Assembly: GCA_025504975.1 (NCBI GenBank) | Contig: JANUWI010000001.1 | Location: 3,782,001 to 3,846,000, forward strand | Direction: 5' to 3' | DNA length: 64,000 nucleotides | Source: Plenodomus lindquistii | Taxonomy: Eukaryota > Ascomycota > Dothideomycetes > Pleosporales > Leptosphaeriaceae | Shown here: positions 20,405 through 32,215 of the stretch, one piece after another | Layout: the number at the start of each line of letters is the position of its first letter | Numbering within the stretch: position 1 is the first letter of the stretch | The notes under the pieces: generated by a model | Told to the model about the DNA's origin: nothing | Seen by the model: the letters and a program-made list of their open reading frames with translations, nothing else | Database searches by the model: none | Program-made: the position numbers and the translations under genes

Positions 20405-21001
20405 CTTTTTTTATTATCCTTTATTATTTTATATTCCTATTTAATATTAGCGTAACTAATATTTAATAGTAAATTAATAAACGCAAGCTGTTACTCTAAA
20501 TATTATAAAACTGCACTAAATCTAAAGATATTAAATAACTAAATAAGTTTCTACTACTACATTCTATAATAGTTATTATATAACTCTACTTTATATTATA
20601 GATAGTAAAGAAAATACACAATATATATCTCTAGTTTACTATCTATTTATATAGAGGTCTAGCGCTGCCTAGTATAATCTATCTAAAAAACTATTTTACC
20701 TATATATATAATCTCTTTAACTAGATAAATAAGCTAAATTACTAGGTAGTAATTATAACTTTTTATCTAACTTTTACTATAAAATATAGTCTAACTTATA
20801 ATATTAAATAGGTTATAGTAAATTATAAAATTACTAAAAAAATAGCTACTAAGAAATTTAAGTTCTATAAACTAGTTTCTTTAGATAACACTAATTAGCA
20901 AGCACTGTATAACTTAAAAGGCTTATTTAATAAAGCTATTTTTAATAAAGCTTAAAATACTAAAGGTAAACATCCTAATTCTAGTAAATAATTAGAAAGA
21001 G

Positions 21002-21048
21002 AGGGGGTTTTAACTTAGAGAAGCCTAGCTTCCTTTATATAAAACCTC
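21002..21048. repeat. Short palindromic element, copy E (left arm only)
   Basis: Hairpin AGGGGGTTTTAACTTAGAGA...AGCTTCCTTTATATAAAACCT, same family, also outside the shared arms. Confidence 0.65.
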
Positions 21049-22810
21049 TTTCTATATAATACTACGTTGCTTTCTATACAGTTCTTTTATACCTAAGTCT
21101 CTATTTTAATACTTATTTTTTATATTTATACTTTTAGTTTCTTTTAATTAAAACCCTTTTTATACCTATCTCTAACTATATATTTTCTTTTCTATTCGCG
21201 TAATATATATATCTACAGCCTAAATACTAACTTATATAGGTATTAAAACTAACTCTTTATATACTATACACTAGCTAGAACTAGATTAGATAATATTTAT
21301 AACCGCTACTTCTATTCTATATAGCTTTAAAGACTTTACTAGTCTCTTTACATTTATATAGTCTCTATTTAATAACGCTAAAGTACGTAAGTAATTAGAC
21401 AGCTAAGCTAGCTACCTTTTACTTCTAGATCTCTATATAATAGATAATAAAGGCGCTTTTATATATACTAGTATAGACTAACGCTTTGCATACACTATAG
21501 TTACATTTAAAAAGTTTATTATTAAGCTTAAATTTAACCTAGCCTATATAGAGCCTATACTGCATTATATCTAGCGTAAGTATATAATCTACTATAACTT
21601 TATATTAAACTATATTATTAATTCTATAGGTAATATTTATATTATTAGCTTTTTAATACTAAACGCCTTTTATACTATAATATACGTTTAGAATACTAAA
21701 AAGCATTAGAATATACATAACGTTAAAATTAAAAATTTCTTAAATAACTCTATTATCCTTAATAATAATAGGTCTATTATTCTTAATAGTTATAATATCT
21801 AGTTATTTAACTTTAGTACTATCTTTTTTTTTCTACTTTTTATTTCTAATATCTACGCAGTTAAAGTACCTGTAGAGAATAACTCTATTATAGAAAGCTC
21901 TATAGATAGCGTTATAATAGAAAAGTCTATTTAGCTTTCTAGAAATATTAATAGTATAGCTGCAGTTCCTCTACCTTTACTATTAGTTTAGAAGTTTAAA
22001 AAGGATCTAGATAATAAAACAGTAAAAGATAAAAATTAGTTTAATAAAAATAAAAAGTATTTTTAGAATAATTAAAATAGTAACCTAATAGATTCTAGTC
22101 TAGACAGTAAAACCTTAGTAACACGTAAGAAAGTTAAAATAGTTAAATCTTTATACTTTAAAAAATATAAAAAGGTTTTTATATATGCAGATAACGCTGC
22201 TTTTATTAAAAAACTTATAAAAAATATTAAACGCGGCTGTATAGCTCTTACTTTCTCTATTAACTATACTATTTTTAAAAACGTTTCTAATATTAACACT
22301 ATAGAACTGCAAACTTTTACTACTATCTTTATTAAAAGCTCTACTAGAATAAAGGCTATATTTTTATATATTACTAATTAGGTAAACAATTATAAAAAAA
22401 AGTTACTTATTTTTATATTAAACCTCTAGAAGTCTATACTTTTTACTATTCTCCTCTATATTAATAGCTATAAAGCTAATACTCTATTATTATTAATAAA
22501 TTTAAAATAGAAAGAGTTATTTATTACCTACTTTAAAGCCTGCCTATATTGCTAAAATAAACCTAGTTTCTATAGCGTTAAAAGTAATAACCTAAAAGTA
22601 CTAGTTTTAATATATTATATAAATAGTAGCTTTAATTTATATAACTACTACTATATTATTTATACTGCTTTACCTCTATTTTTCTATTCTATATAGATTT
22701 AAGCTTATAGTTACGTAATCTAGTTTAGATAACGCTTTAAATGCATAATATTTAGTTATTATGTTATAAAAACGTATAATATAATCTAAATAGCGTAGGT
22801 TATAAAAAAC

Positions 22811-22891
22811 GGGTTAGGGTTTTTTTGGGTTAGGGTTAGGGTTAGGGTTAGGGTTAGGGTTAGGGTTAGGGTTAGGGTTAGGGTTAGGGTT
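22811..22891 (+). repeat. Telomere repeat array, TTAGGG orientation
   Basis: A first partial GGGTTAGGG is followed by a T run, then about 11 uninterrupted TTAGGG units (22,826-22,891). In this orientation the array is the 3' terminus of the chromosome lying to the left. At ~66 bp it is short compared with a normal fungal telomere. Confidence 0.97.
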
Positions 22892-22927
22892 GACCCTAGC
22901 CTAGCCTAGCCTGGCTTCTTCATACAA
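22892..22927. other. 36-bp spacer between opposed telomere arrays
   Basis: The spacer contains three CCTAG units, then CCTGG and CTTCTT, then CATACAA. It is not telomeric consensus but is partly telomere-like. It could be fusion filler DNA, or miscalled CCCTAA sequence: CCCTGG and CTTCTT are, from memory, reported nanopore miscalls of telomere repeats. Confidence 0.8.
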
Positions 22928-22986
22928 CCTAACCCTAACCCTAACCCTAACCCTAACCCTAACCCTAACCCTAACCCTAACCCTAA
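22928..22986 (+). repeat. Telomere repeat array, CCCTAA orientation
   Basis: About 10 uninterrupted CCCTAA units. In this orientation they are the 5' terminus of the chromosome lying to the right, so the two arrays meet head to head. Confidence 0.97.
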
Positions 22987-23616
22987 TTATATATAATAGT
23001 ATAGTTATTTATTTTATTAGGTTCTAGGTTAGTTACTAGAGTATCTAAAGGTATATTTAGCGCTTTAGGCTTTTTACAGCATAAATAGATAAAATATTCT
23101 TTAATTAGAACTAATAGTAGCCTTCTAATATTACTAGTACTTTTATAGAATAATCTAAAGTTTATCTCTATAGTTTAATATAAATAATATATATTTATAA
23201 TAGCAGGCTAACTATTAATCTAGATTTTTAAATCTTTATTATTATAAAAGCTAAAAAAAGGTATAAGTTTAATAAAGCTTTTTATATCTATTAGCGCAGG
23301 CTAGCGTAACTTTTTAGAGCTATTAAGTACTTAAATTTTAAAGTTTAGTAATTATTTTACTATAGCCTTTTCTAGTTAGAAGTAAATAAAAAAAGCTTAC
23401 TAATTAATATTATTTTTATTATTACTATCTATAAAGGGGTTTGTTCTAGTAGAGGCTATAATAACTATAATAAATAGTAATCTAGTAATAATATTAGTAG
23501 GTAAAGTAGAAAAACGTAGTTAGACTAATATATAATAAAAAAAAAGTTTTAGTATAAAGTAGCTAGATAAAAACACCTAGATAGGTATAGAATATTTAAA
23601 GCGTTTAATAATAAAA

Positions 23617-23666
23617 AGAGAGTTTTAGCCTAGAAAAGCCTAGAGCTTTCTCTACTAAAAACCTTT
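23617..23666. repeat. Short palindromic element, copy C' (right arm)
   Basis: Hairpin from AGAGAGTTTTAGCCTAGAAA to TTTCTCTACTAAAAACCT. Counterpart of 18,220-18,266. Confidence 0.65.
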
Positions 23667-23864
23667 TTTTTCTATATTTTTATAGTTAGTAACCCCTCTT
23701 TTTGTAAATAAGTACTAAAGTTAAGTATATAGTATAAAAAATTTTATTTTAACTTTATTTTACTTTCTAATAGGTTTTTAATATAGAAATATTTATTATA
23801 GGTATTTATATCTAATACCTAGTAATAAGTACTAGGCGCAACATGTAAATAGAGTATATAGAAA

Positions 23865-24030
23865 AAAAGTTTTAGCTTAAAAAAGCTACTATAGATAGGT
23901 GCGCTAGTAGAGAGTTTAGATTTAAAAAAGCTCTAGTAGCTATATATACTAGAAAAGGGTTTTAGCCTAGAGAAGCTCTAGTAGCTACATGCGCTAGAAA
24001 AGAGGTTTTAGCCTAAAAAAACTATCTAAA
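23865..24030. repeat. Tandem cluster of half-palindrome units (right arm)
   Basis: Counterpart of 17,845-18,015. The unit core GGTTTTAGCCTAGAGAAGCT is best preserved here (23,957-23,977). Confidence 0.65.
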
Positions 24031-24657
24031 ATAGAACTTTAAATTTTTAAAATATTAACTTACCTAATTAATATATTTTAACTAGTTAGCGTGTTTATAG
24101 CGCGTGCGTAGTACTAGTAAAAACGCGCGCTTATTTAATATTATCTATAAAATAGTATTTAGTATATATCTAAGCTCTATTTATATTATAGTAATAAATA
24201 GAGGTAAAAAAGTAGTATAGTAAGTAGTAGTTATTAAAAGTTATAGAAAATAGAGAAAAAAATTATAAAGTTAAAAAGTTTAATTTAGATTATATAGCTG
24301 CGCTAAAATTATAGTAGTACGTATAATACTAGTCTCTATTATAGTAAAAGTATACTAGCTTTCTTTTAGTAAAACTTTTTTTTTTTTTACTATTTTTTAT
24401 TTCTATATATCTAGATTAGTACTCTACTTCTATCTAATATAGCAGAGCCTATTTAATACTTTTTACTTTATTCTAATTTATACTATACTTAAATATAATT
24501 ATATAGTCTAGAATTTATTCTCTACCTATAAAATCTTTTTTATACTCTATAGCTTTTCTCTATAGAAAATTCTAGTTTACATTTTATTTAAATAGTTATA
24601 AATAATTATATATTATATAGTTTCTACGTAAGCTATAGCTTATAGAAAAAAAGCTAG

Positions 24658-24705
24658 AGGTTTTAGCCTAGAGAAGCTATAACTAGCTTTTTTTAGATAA
24701 AAACC
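24658..24705. repeat. Short palindromic element, copy B' (right arm)
   Basis: Hairpin AGGTTTTAGCCTAGAGAAGC...AGCTTTTTTTAGATAAAAACCT. Counterpart of 17,175-17,222. Confidence 0.7.
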
Positions 24706-24749
24706 TTTTTTTTTCTATAGTAACCCTGCCTATTTACGTGTATAGAATA

Positions 24750-27700
24750 ATATATTATATATTTATATTATAATATATTTATACTATTTTTATTATTTTA
24801 TAGTAGGTTAAGCTATTTTTTATCTATATCTAGAAAGTATTTATAGGTAAACTAGGTTATATTTTTTATAATCTATAATATATATAGACTTTTATTTATT
24901 AGTACTAAATTATAAAAATAGTTTTAGTAGTTTTATATATTCTAAAATATAGTATTACGTTCTATTATATTATATATATATTACTACTACTTTTTTTATA
25001 GTTTTTTATAGTTTAACTATAATATTACCTATATATCTAGTACTATATATAGATATATATAGTAAATAGACTTATTTTATTTATTTATTATATACTATTT
25101 TTTAGAGTTCTACTACTTTATATATAGTTTAAAAGGCATATTATATAAAAAATATCTTTTTAGTCTAATATTCTAGTTTATTTCTTTATAAATAGTTTTT
25201 ATATAACTACTAGTATACTTATAGCACTCTACTTTAGCGTAGTTCTAGTTTTTTTTTTTAATAAAATAAGCTACGTGTTATTAGCCTAGAATTCTCTAGT
25301 TTTTTTAATAGCTTCTAATAGGTTTACTAACTCTATCTATCCTGTTAGCTAGACTTCTTTACTAAAATTAAGCTTTCTATTATTTTAGGCAATCCTTTTC
25401 TCTATTAAACTACTAATCTAAAGGGATAGAGTTATATTAGGTAATGTAAATTATACTATTTAGAGTTAGATTACTATTAGTAATATATATATAATAGGTA
25501 CTTATATTATTATTACTTGCGTTTTACTAGACTTTCTATATAGAATTAAAATTAGTCTAAAAGTTAGAGTAGTAACTATACTACTAATTACTTATAACTT
25601 TTACTTCTACTATAGTTACTAGCCTGCGTAAATAGAAATAATATAATATAGTAGTTTATATTCTATAGAAATAAAGTAAATAAAAAGAATAATTATAGTT
25701 AGTAGAGCTATATAGAATTATTATAGCTTTTTAAAATACTCTATTATTAATATATTATAGATACTAGAGTTTTAATATAATTAGTTTTTACTTTTTATAC
25801 TTTATAAACTATATATTACGCTTTATCTCTATTATAATATATTCTTTTATAGTTTTTATTAAAATATCTGTCTAGTATAATACGTATATATACTAATTTA
25901 TTTAGCTATAAAAACTCTTTTAATATTATAGTATAGTAATAACCTAGTTTATCTATAAAACTTAGTATACTAGGTCTAAAAATAACGTAGGTAGTATAAA
26001 GTAGATTATTATAGCTAGTTTATTCTAATTTTTATACCTATATTATAAATCTATCTAGTTTACTAAACTAGATTACTATACGTATATTATTAATATATAT
26101 ACCTATATTAAAAGCTATAGTTACTATTAAAATACCTATTTTAGTATCTGTAAATTATTATTATATAGTGTAATATTTCTCTAAAAATATTTTTCTATAA
26201 TATACTTTGTATTCTAGGTTTTCTACTAGCTTTTCTACTATTTTAGTATATAGTAAGTATACTAAGATTTTTTTATATTATACCTACTATTTTTTTATAT
26301 ATACTACTATTTAAAGTATTATTATACTTATTTATAGGCGCGCTGTTATATATTTAATATTATATTTAATATTTACTCTAGTTATAAACTTTTAGAATAT
26401 TTAAACTTAGTTCTATATATATAATAGCTAATATACTTTACTTATATTATTAACTAGTATAGTAGTAGATAGTAGTATTATAGATATACTAAACTTTACT
26501 ATATTCTAAAAGTAAAGTAGGTATAGTTAGTATTTATAGTCTAGTAATAGTATATAGTAGAATTTATCTAATATAATCTACTCTAATTATTCTAGTACTT
26601 AGTATTAATTAACTATTATTATAAAGTTTAGTTTTAATATATTCTTTAGTATAGTAAGCATAACCTATACTATTTTATTAAAAATTAGACTACTAAAGTA
26701 GAAGTTAGTTATATATATTTTATTAAAATTTTTAATAATATCTATATAAAGTATAACTAGTAGCGTAATAATAATTGTCTATCTATATTCTACGTATATT
26801 AAAAATAGTATAAACGCTAGACTTTTACTATTACTAGTTACTATAATATATAAAATAACTATTTAATTTTAAAAAATATTATCTAGAACTTTATATTACT
26901 TTTTTTAAAAAGCTATTTTAAAGCTATATTTATTCTAGAGGAGTACGCGTAGGTTAAAAACGCTACGCTTTTAAATTTATACTAATAGTACGTTCTATAT
27001 ATTACCTAGCTTTTTAATAATCTCTAACTTTTCTCTAATTAGATTAAAGTTAAAATTGCTATACTAGCTAGTTAAAGCGTAAAAGTATACTTCTAGATTA
27101 GTAAAATTATATTAGAAAACTACTATAGTTATTAAAGAATAATATACGTATATAGTATTTAGTATATACCTAAACTATATTTCTATAGCTTCTATCTCTA
27201 TATTATTAATAATATTATTAACTTTTTCTAGTATTAAAGTCTAAATTCTATAGTTAGACTTTTTCTAGTTAAATTTCTAGCTAAATGTAATAAGTAGGTA
27301 TTATATAAAACTAGGTTTAATTGCTATACCTAGGTACCTTTCTATTACGTGCTTTATTATTCTTATAAATAGAGTTAAATTTTTAATTATCTTTTTATAT
27401 TAATTTAACTATAGAAAGGAGCTGTATACTTAGTAGTAATAAAATATATCTATATTATATAGTTTATTAATAAATTAGTAGAAAAAGCAGACTAACTATT
27501 AATACTAGACTAAAAAACTTTTAATTTACTAAAGAAGGAATTAATATACTAGCTTTAGGCTTTTATTATAGTTATAACTTTTATAATATCTAGGTATAAG
27601 TATAATATAGCTTTAGAAAAAATAAATATTATATTTTTTTTCTAAAAAGATATTTTCTAGTTATAGGCTAAAAACTTTAGTAAGTTAGCTAGGCTATCTA

Positions 27701-28880
27701 CTTATAAAATATATAAATAAAAATAGTATTTAAAAAAAGCGTTATATATAATTACTGTATTACTTAACTTAGTTAAAAATAGTAAAGTCTATTAAAACTA
27801 ACTTTTTTAACTATTTTACTATAATAGCTACTATTATAGATTTTATAATAAATTAATTATATTTTTTTAATACTAGTTAAGTTAGTAAAAGTAGAGAATA
27901 GCTTTAATTTTTATTAGATACGTTATATTTAATATAATTCTAAAGCACTATAGAAAGCTTATATAGAGAATTTATAGTAGTAAATTAGAATAATAGCTTT
28001 TCTATATTATAGTATAGACGCTAAACTATACTAGTGTATTTTTTAAATATTATTAATATATTATATACTATAATAGTATTACTTTTTTAATATATAAAAG
28101 TATTAAAAGTTTTACTATATTAAAACTAGCTAATATAGTACGTAGTTAAAATTATCTATAATATAAAAATTAGGTAGAAAAAGGTAAAGTATTAGTAAAT
28201 CTATATTTTAGTTTACTAGCTAATAGAGTAGTTACACTTTTTTTTTTACTAGAAAAGCTCTCTAACCTGTTATTATTCTATTATAAGTGCCTCTATTTTA
28301 TTAATTATAGTTCTAACTTTGTTTAAAGGCTTAGTATAATTTAAAATAGAAATTAAAAATAGATTATAATATTCTAAAGAAAGCTAAAATTTCTAGTATA
28401 CTATAAAGCGGGCTATTTTTTTTATAGCTATAAAATTAGTTATAAAGTTATATACTACTTAGAATTTTTTTTTTTTAGATTAACTATAATAAAAGTAAAG
28501 GTAGTTACTAAAGTAAGTTTATTATTTTATCTAATACTAGTTTATTTAATTAGAGACATCTAGAAATTATAGTAGAGAGTTTTAAACTTATTTAACTCTA
28601 ATTACTTATACTTAGATTTAACTTTAGGTATTTTTTTATTAATATTTATAAAGTGTTAGTTAATAGTATTCTAGGTACTAATTTAGTAGAGTGTATAGTA
28701 AAGTATTAGTAATACTAGATTTTTTTTAGTTATAATTTAAAAGAAAAAAGTAAAAATATTACTAAAAGTGTTACTATAGTAGTTATTAAATTCTTAGTAG
28801 TAAAAAAAAAGTATAGCTAGAATATAATTCTAATTCTTTTATATAACTTAGATTCTAGTCTATTATAATATTTCTGCTAC
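24750..28880 (-). pseudogene. RIP-destroyed telomere-linked RecQ-like helicase (right copy)
   Basis: Inverted colinear copy of the relic at about 13,000-17,130, read on the minus strand and again pointing to the telomere. The Walker A equivalent is at 26,817-26,842. The C-terminal helicase motifs fall near 26,065-26,140. Stops throughout rule out function. The two copies carry different sets of C-to-T/G-to-A changes, so each was mutated on its own. Limits are taken by position from the left copy. Confidence 0.65.
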
Positions 28881-31800
28881 TATATACTAATAGTATAACA
28901 CTATACTTTTTACTATTTTATATAAGTATAGAAGTTTAGCTAAAACTATATTTAGCTTTATATATTTATATACTATTTTCTAAAGTATTTCTACTATATA
29001 TTTATAGAATTATATATATTTAAAGTATAGGTTAGTAAAATAGTTAGGCGTAGCTAGAGCTATTTAATTATATATTATAAAAAAGTATATAAGCTTTATT
29101 TATCTAGCTATAAATTATACTTTAAATTTAGTAATAGTAGTTTAGATAGCGTCTACGTATAAAAACTCTAAGGTAAATAGAGTACTAGGCGTATATATAT
29201 CTATTTTTCTATTACTATTATTTTTAATTTTCTACTTTTACTTAGTCTCTAGTATAAATACTTTAAATAGAGTTATAGCGTAGCTATCTTTTACACTAGT
29301 TTTAGTAAAGAATTATTAACTAAAAGTAACTTTCTAATACTATAACTACTATACCTGTATAGTAGAATATATACGTGTTATATTTAGTAGGTATATATTA
29401 TATACTATTTAGAGGTATACTTTTATATTATTAGTTATAGATATAATTCTAATAACTATATACTTGCATCTATTTTAAACGCACTAAAGTATATTTTTAT
29501 AAACTTTAAAGTTAGAGATAGCTAAATAAAGTTAGTTTAAAAAAAGCTAGATATCTATATATTTTTAGTAAAAGCTTTTTCTAGATTTATTAATAATTAT
29601 TTATAGTTTAGCGCGTTTAGTTATTATAGTATAGCTACTATATTTTATAGTAAAATAGTTTATAATACTAGCTAGGTTTAGGCAGTATTAGTAGTATAGA
29701 TAAATAACTACTTTATATTAAGTATTAATTTAGATATGTAATATAGTATATAAATTTATTATAAAATAAATTTAAAGCTTAGAAATAAGTAGTAATAATT
29801 ATAGTCTAGTTATAGTATACTATTAATTTAGGTATAGATATACTAATTTTATAAAGTATTTTTTATAGGCTAAGTTAGATTTAAACTAGCTTACTAGATT
29901 ATAATTATAGCTTATTTTACTAAGGTATATAATATATGCTGTGCTAGAGAGAATTTAAATTAGCTTATAGAATTATAATTAGAAAAAAATAGGCTAAAAT
30001 TATACTATATAGCCTAGTATAAATAGATTACGTATATACTAAGTAGCTATTCTCTACTAATTATTATAGTTTCTACGCGTTATTTTTTTTTTATATTCTT
30101 TTTTTACTTTTACTATACTTACCTCTATTACGCTACTAATTATACTAGATAATATTTCTAAAGATTATTAATAGCGCAACCTAATTCTAATAGTGTATAA
30201 AGTTTTAAGTAAAAAAAAGCATACTTTTTTTATAGAAATATCTAATAATTATAAACTAATAGAGGTATTTTTTACTTTAATAATTAAAAACGCGTTATAA
30301 TATATTTATAAATATATAAACTATTAGAAAGTACTTAAAGCTATATAGTACTTCTATAATAATTCTTTAGAAATTATTAAAAATGTAGATAATAATATAG
30401 AAGATGTTAATAAAAACATATTATCTAGAAAACGCCTATATAAAAAAAAGACTACAATATAGGTATAAAGGAGTTTAGTTAAAAAACTAAATAAAGCGTT
30501 TATATAAACTATAGTAAGTAATAAAAACTAGGTTAAAATATAGTTAAATTAAGTAGTTATAATTAAATAATAATAATATTAGAATTAAATAAAAAAACTA
30601 CTAGGTATTAGAGTAAATATAGTAGTAAAGTTTATTAGTATAGATTTAGCTATTAGTATAATAAACTATATATAAAACTAGTATGCTATAGCTACTATAT
30701 AGTAGTAGTAAAATTTTTATAGAAAAAAGCTTTTCTAAAGTATAGCTATTATAAAAATAGGCGTTATAAATTTATAGTTACTACCTAGTACCTAAAAAAA
30801 GTAGTAGCTTATTTAGTTACAGCCTATATAGTTATAAATATAGCTTATAACTAAACTAAATAATCTAGAGGTTATTAATAAGCTTAGTTTAATAGCGCTT
30901 AAAACTAAAATGTTTAAAAAAAAGTTTTTTAATATCTAAAAGACTACTATTAATAGTATTGTAGATTATCTATAATATTACTAGAAAATAGATAAGTTAT
31001 ATAAAGAGTTTAGTTACTTTAAATTAGAAATTTAATAAAGGAAAATAGGTACTAGAATATATAGTTATAAATATATAATAATAGTAAAAAAGCATTTATT
31101 TATAACTATATACTAAACTAACCTAGAATATTTACTAACTAAAAATAATAATTCTAAGTAATAGATTATATTTAGCACGTATTTAAATTAGAGTAAGTAG
31201 TAAAATATACTTAAATAGTACTTTAGCACTATTAGTATTTTTAGTATACTACTAAAAGATGTAAATAATTTTATTAAAAAAACCTTTTTATAAGCTTAGA
31301 TAGAATAGTAGGCTATAATAGTAAAAAAATATAATATAGATACATAGGTAATAGTTTATAATATAGAGCTATTATTTTTAGTTTATATAGAGAAGTTAGA
31401 GCTACCTATAGAGTTTACGTTTTTAAAAAAGCTAGATTATCTAGTTAGAACGCGTCTTTTAGCGCTATTTAAAAAGTAGGTTTCTTATCTATTTATATTA
31501 TATTATACTAATATTAATAGACTATTATCTAATAAAAATAATAATACTATAGTACTAGAGTTATAGTTAGTTATTATATATAAAGGCGTTAATAGGCATA
31601 TTATAAAAAAATAATAGGTAAAAAAAGGTTTAGTTTAAAAAAAGCTAGAAGCTTTTTTTATATAAAACCTTCTTTATATAAGCATTTTATAGTTAGTAAG
31701 CTCTATAATTTCTAATTTTAGTATAACTATTAAATTATAATTACGCACTTAGCCTATATATACTTTAAGCTAAAACAGCTCTATTTATTAATTTTAGTAG

Positions 31801-31983
31801 CTATTTAATATTATAATTGTATAACTAATATAGATTCTACGTATTTATTATTACGCTTTTTACTAGTAAATCTTTAAATACTAATACTTCTATAGATTCT
31901 AAGTTTTTTCTAAAACTTTAGCGTAGGCGCTTAGGCTACATTTTTACTAATTACTAGCTGTAATTAAGAATTCTATAGGTATT
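28881..31983. repeat. AT-rich right arm with both transposon empty sites
   Basis: Inverted copy of 530-2,089, 3,941-4,740 and 12,262-12,999 joined without the transposons. The Ty3 target occurs once as TTAGT at 29,617-29,621, and the pogo target as a single TA at 30,422-30,423. A hairpin lies at 31,625-31,670. No open frame is credible. Confidence 0.85.
31625..31670. repeat. Short palindromic element, copy A' (right arm)
   Basis: Hairpin AGGTTTAGTTTAAAAAAAGC...GCTTTTTTTATATAAAACCT. Counterpart of 842-888. Confidence 0.7.
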
Positions 31984-32215
31984 AGAAGCTAAATAAAGTT
32001 AAAATAAAAAATATCTAAATTAAATAGTAGAATAGAGTTAGAATAAAAAACGTTTAGCTTTAGAAGCTAGATAGAGTTAGAATATTAAAAATCTAGCTCT
32101 AAAAGCTAAATAAAATTAAAATAATAAAATTCTAGCTCTAAAAGCTAAATAGAGTTAGAATAATAAAAGTCTAGCTCTAGAAGCTAGATATATTTATTTA
32201 GTTAGCTCTAGAAGC
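31984..32215. repeat. Minisatellite, ~39-40-bp unit, about five copies
   Basis: Direct repeat built on TCTAGCTCTARAAGCTARAT, with unit starts near 32,062, 32,102, 32,141 and 32,180 and a more degenerate copy from 31,984. The left arm keeps only one or two such units near 320-410, so copy number differs between the arms. Confidence 0.7.

Larger units (their letters stand above)
18908..22810. repeat. Left-arm-only terminal segment, RIP-mutated
   Basis: About 3.9 kb between the end of homology with the right arm and the left telomere array. It is as AT-rich and CA/TG-poor as the rest and has no open gene. It holds two further hairpins (20,354-20,404 and 21,002-21,048) and a possible ATPase relic around 20,232. 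The right chromosome end lacks this segment; there telomere repeats begin directly at the corresponding point. Confidence 0.75.
22987..24749. repeat. AT-rich right arm, telomere-proximal block
   Basis: Inverted colinear copy of about 17,130-18,907. Differences from the left copy are mostly C/T and G/A, showing independent RIP on a shared ancestral sequence. It holds hairpins at 23,617-23,666 and 24,658-24,705 and the half-unit cluster 23,865-24,030. No gene is readable. Confidence 0.85.

Noticed and set aside
22500..23300. Telomere junction as a fold-back (palindromic) read artefact
   Set aside because: The arms differ by many transitions, a 3.9-kb terminal offset, a minisatellite and two transposons, so they are two different loci. 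A chimeric join of two ends remains possible and is kept as a finding.
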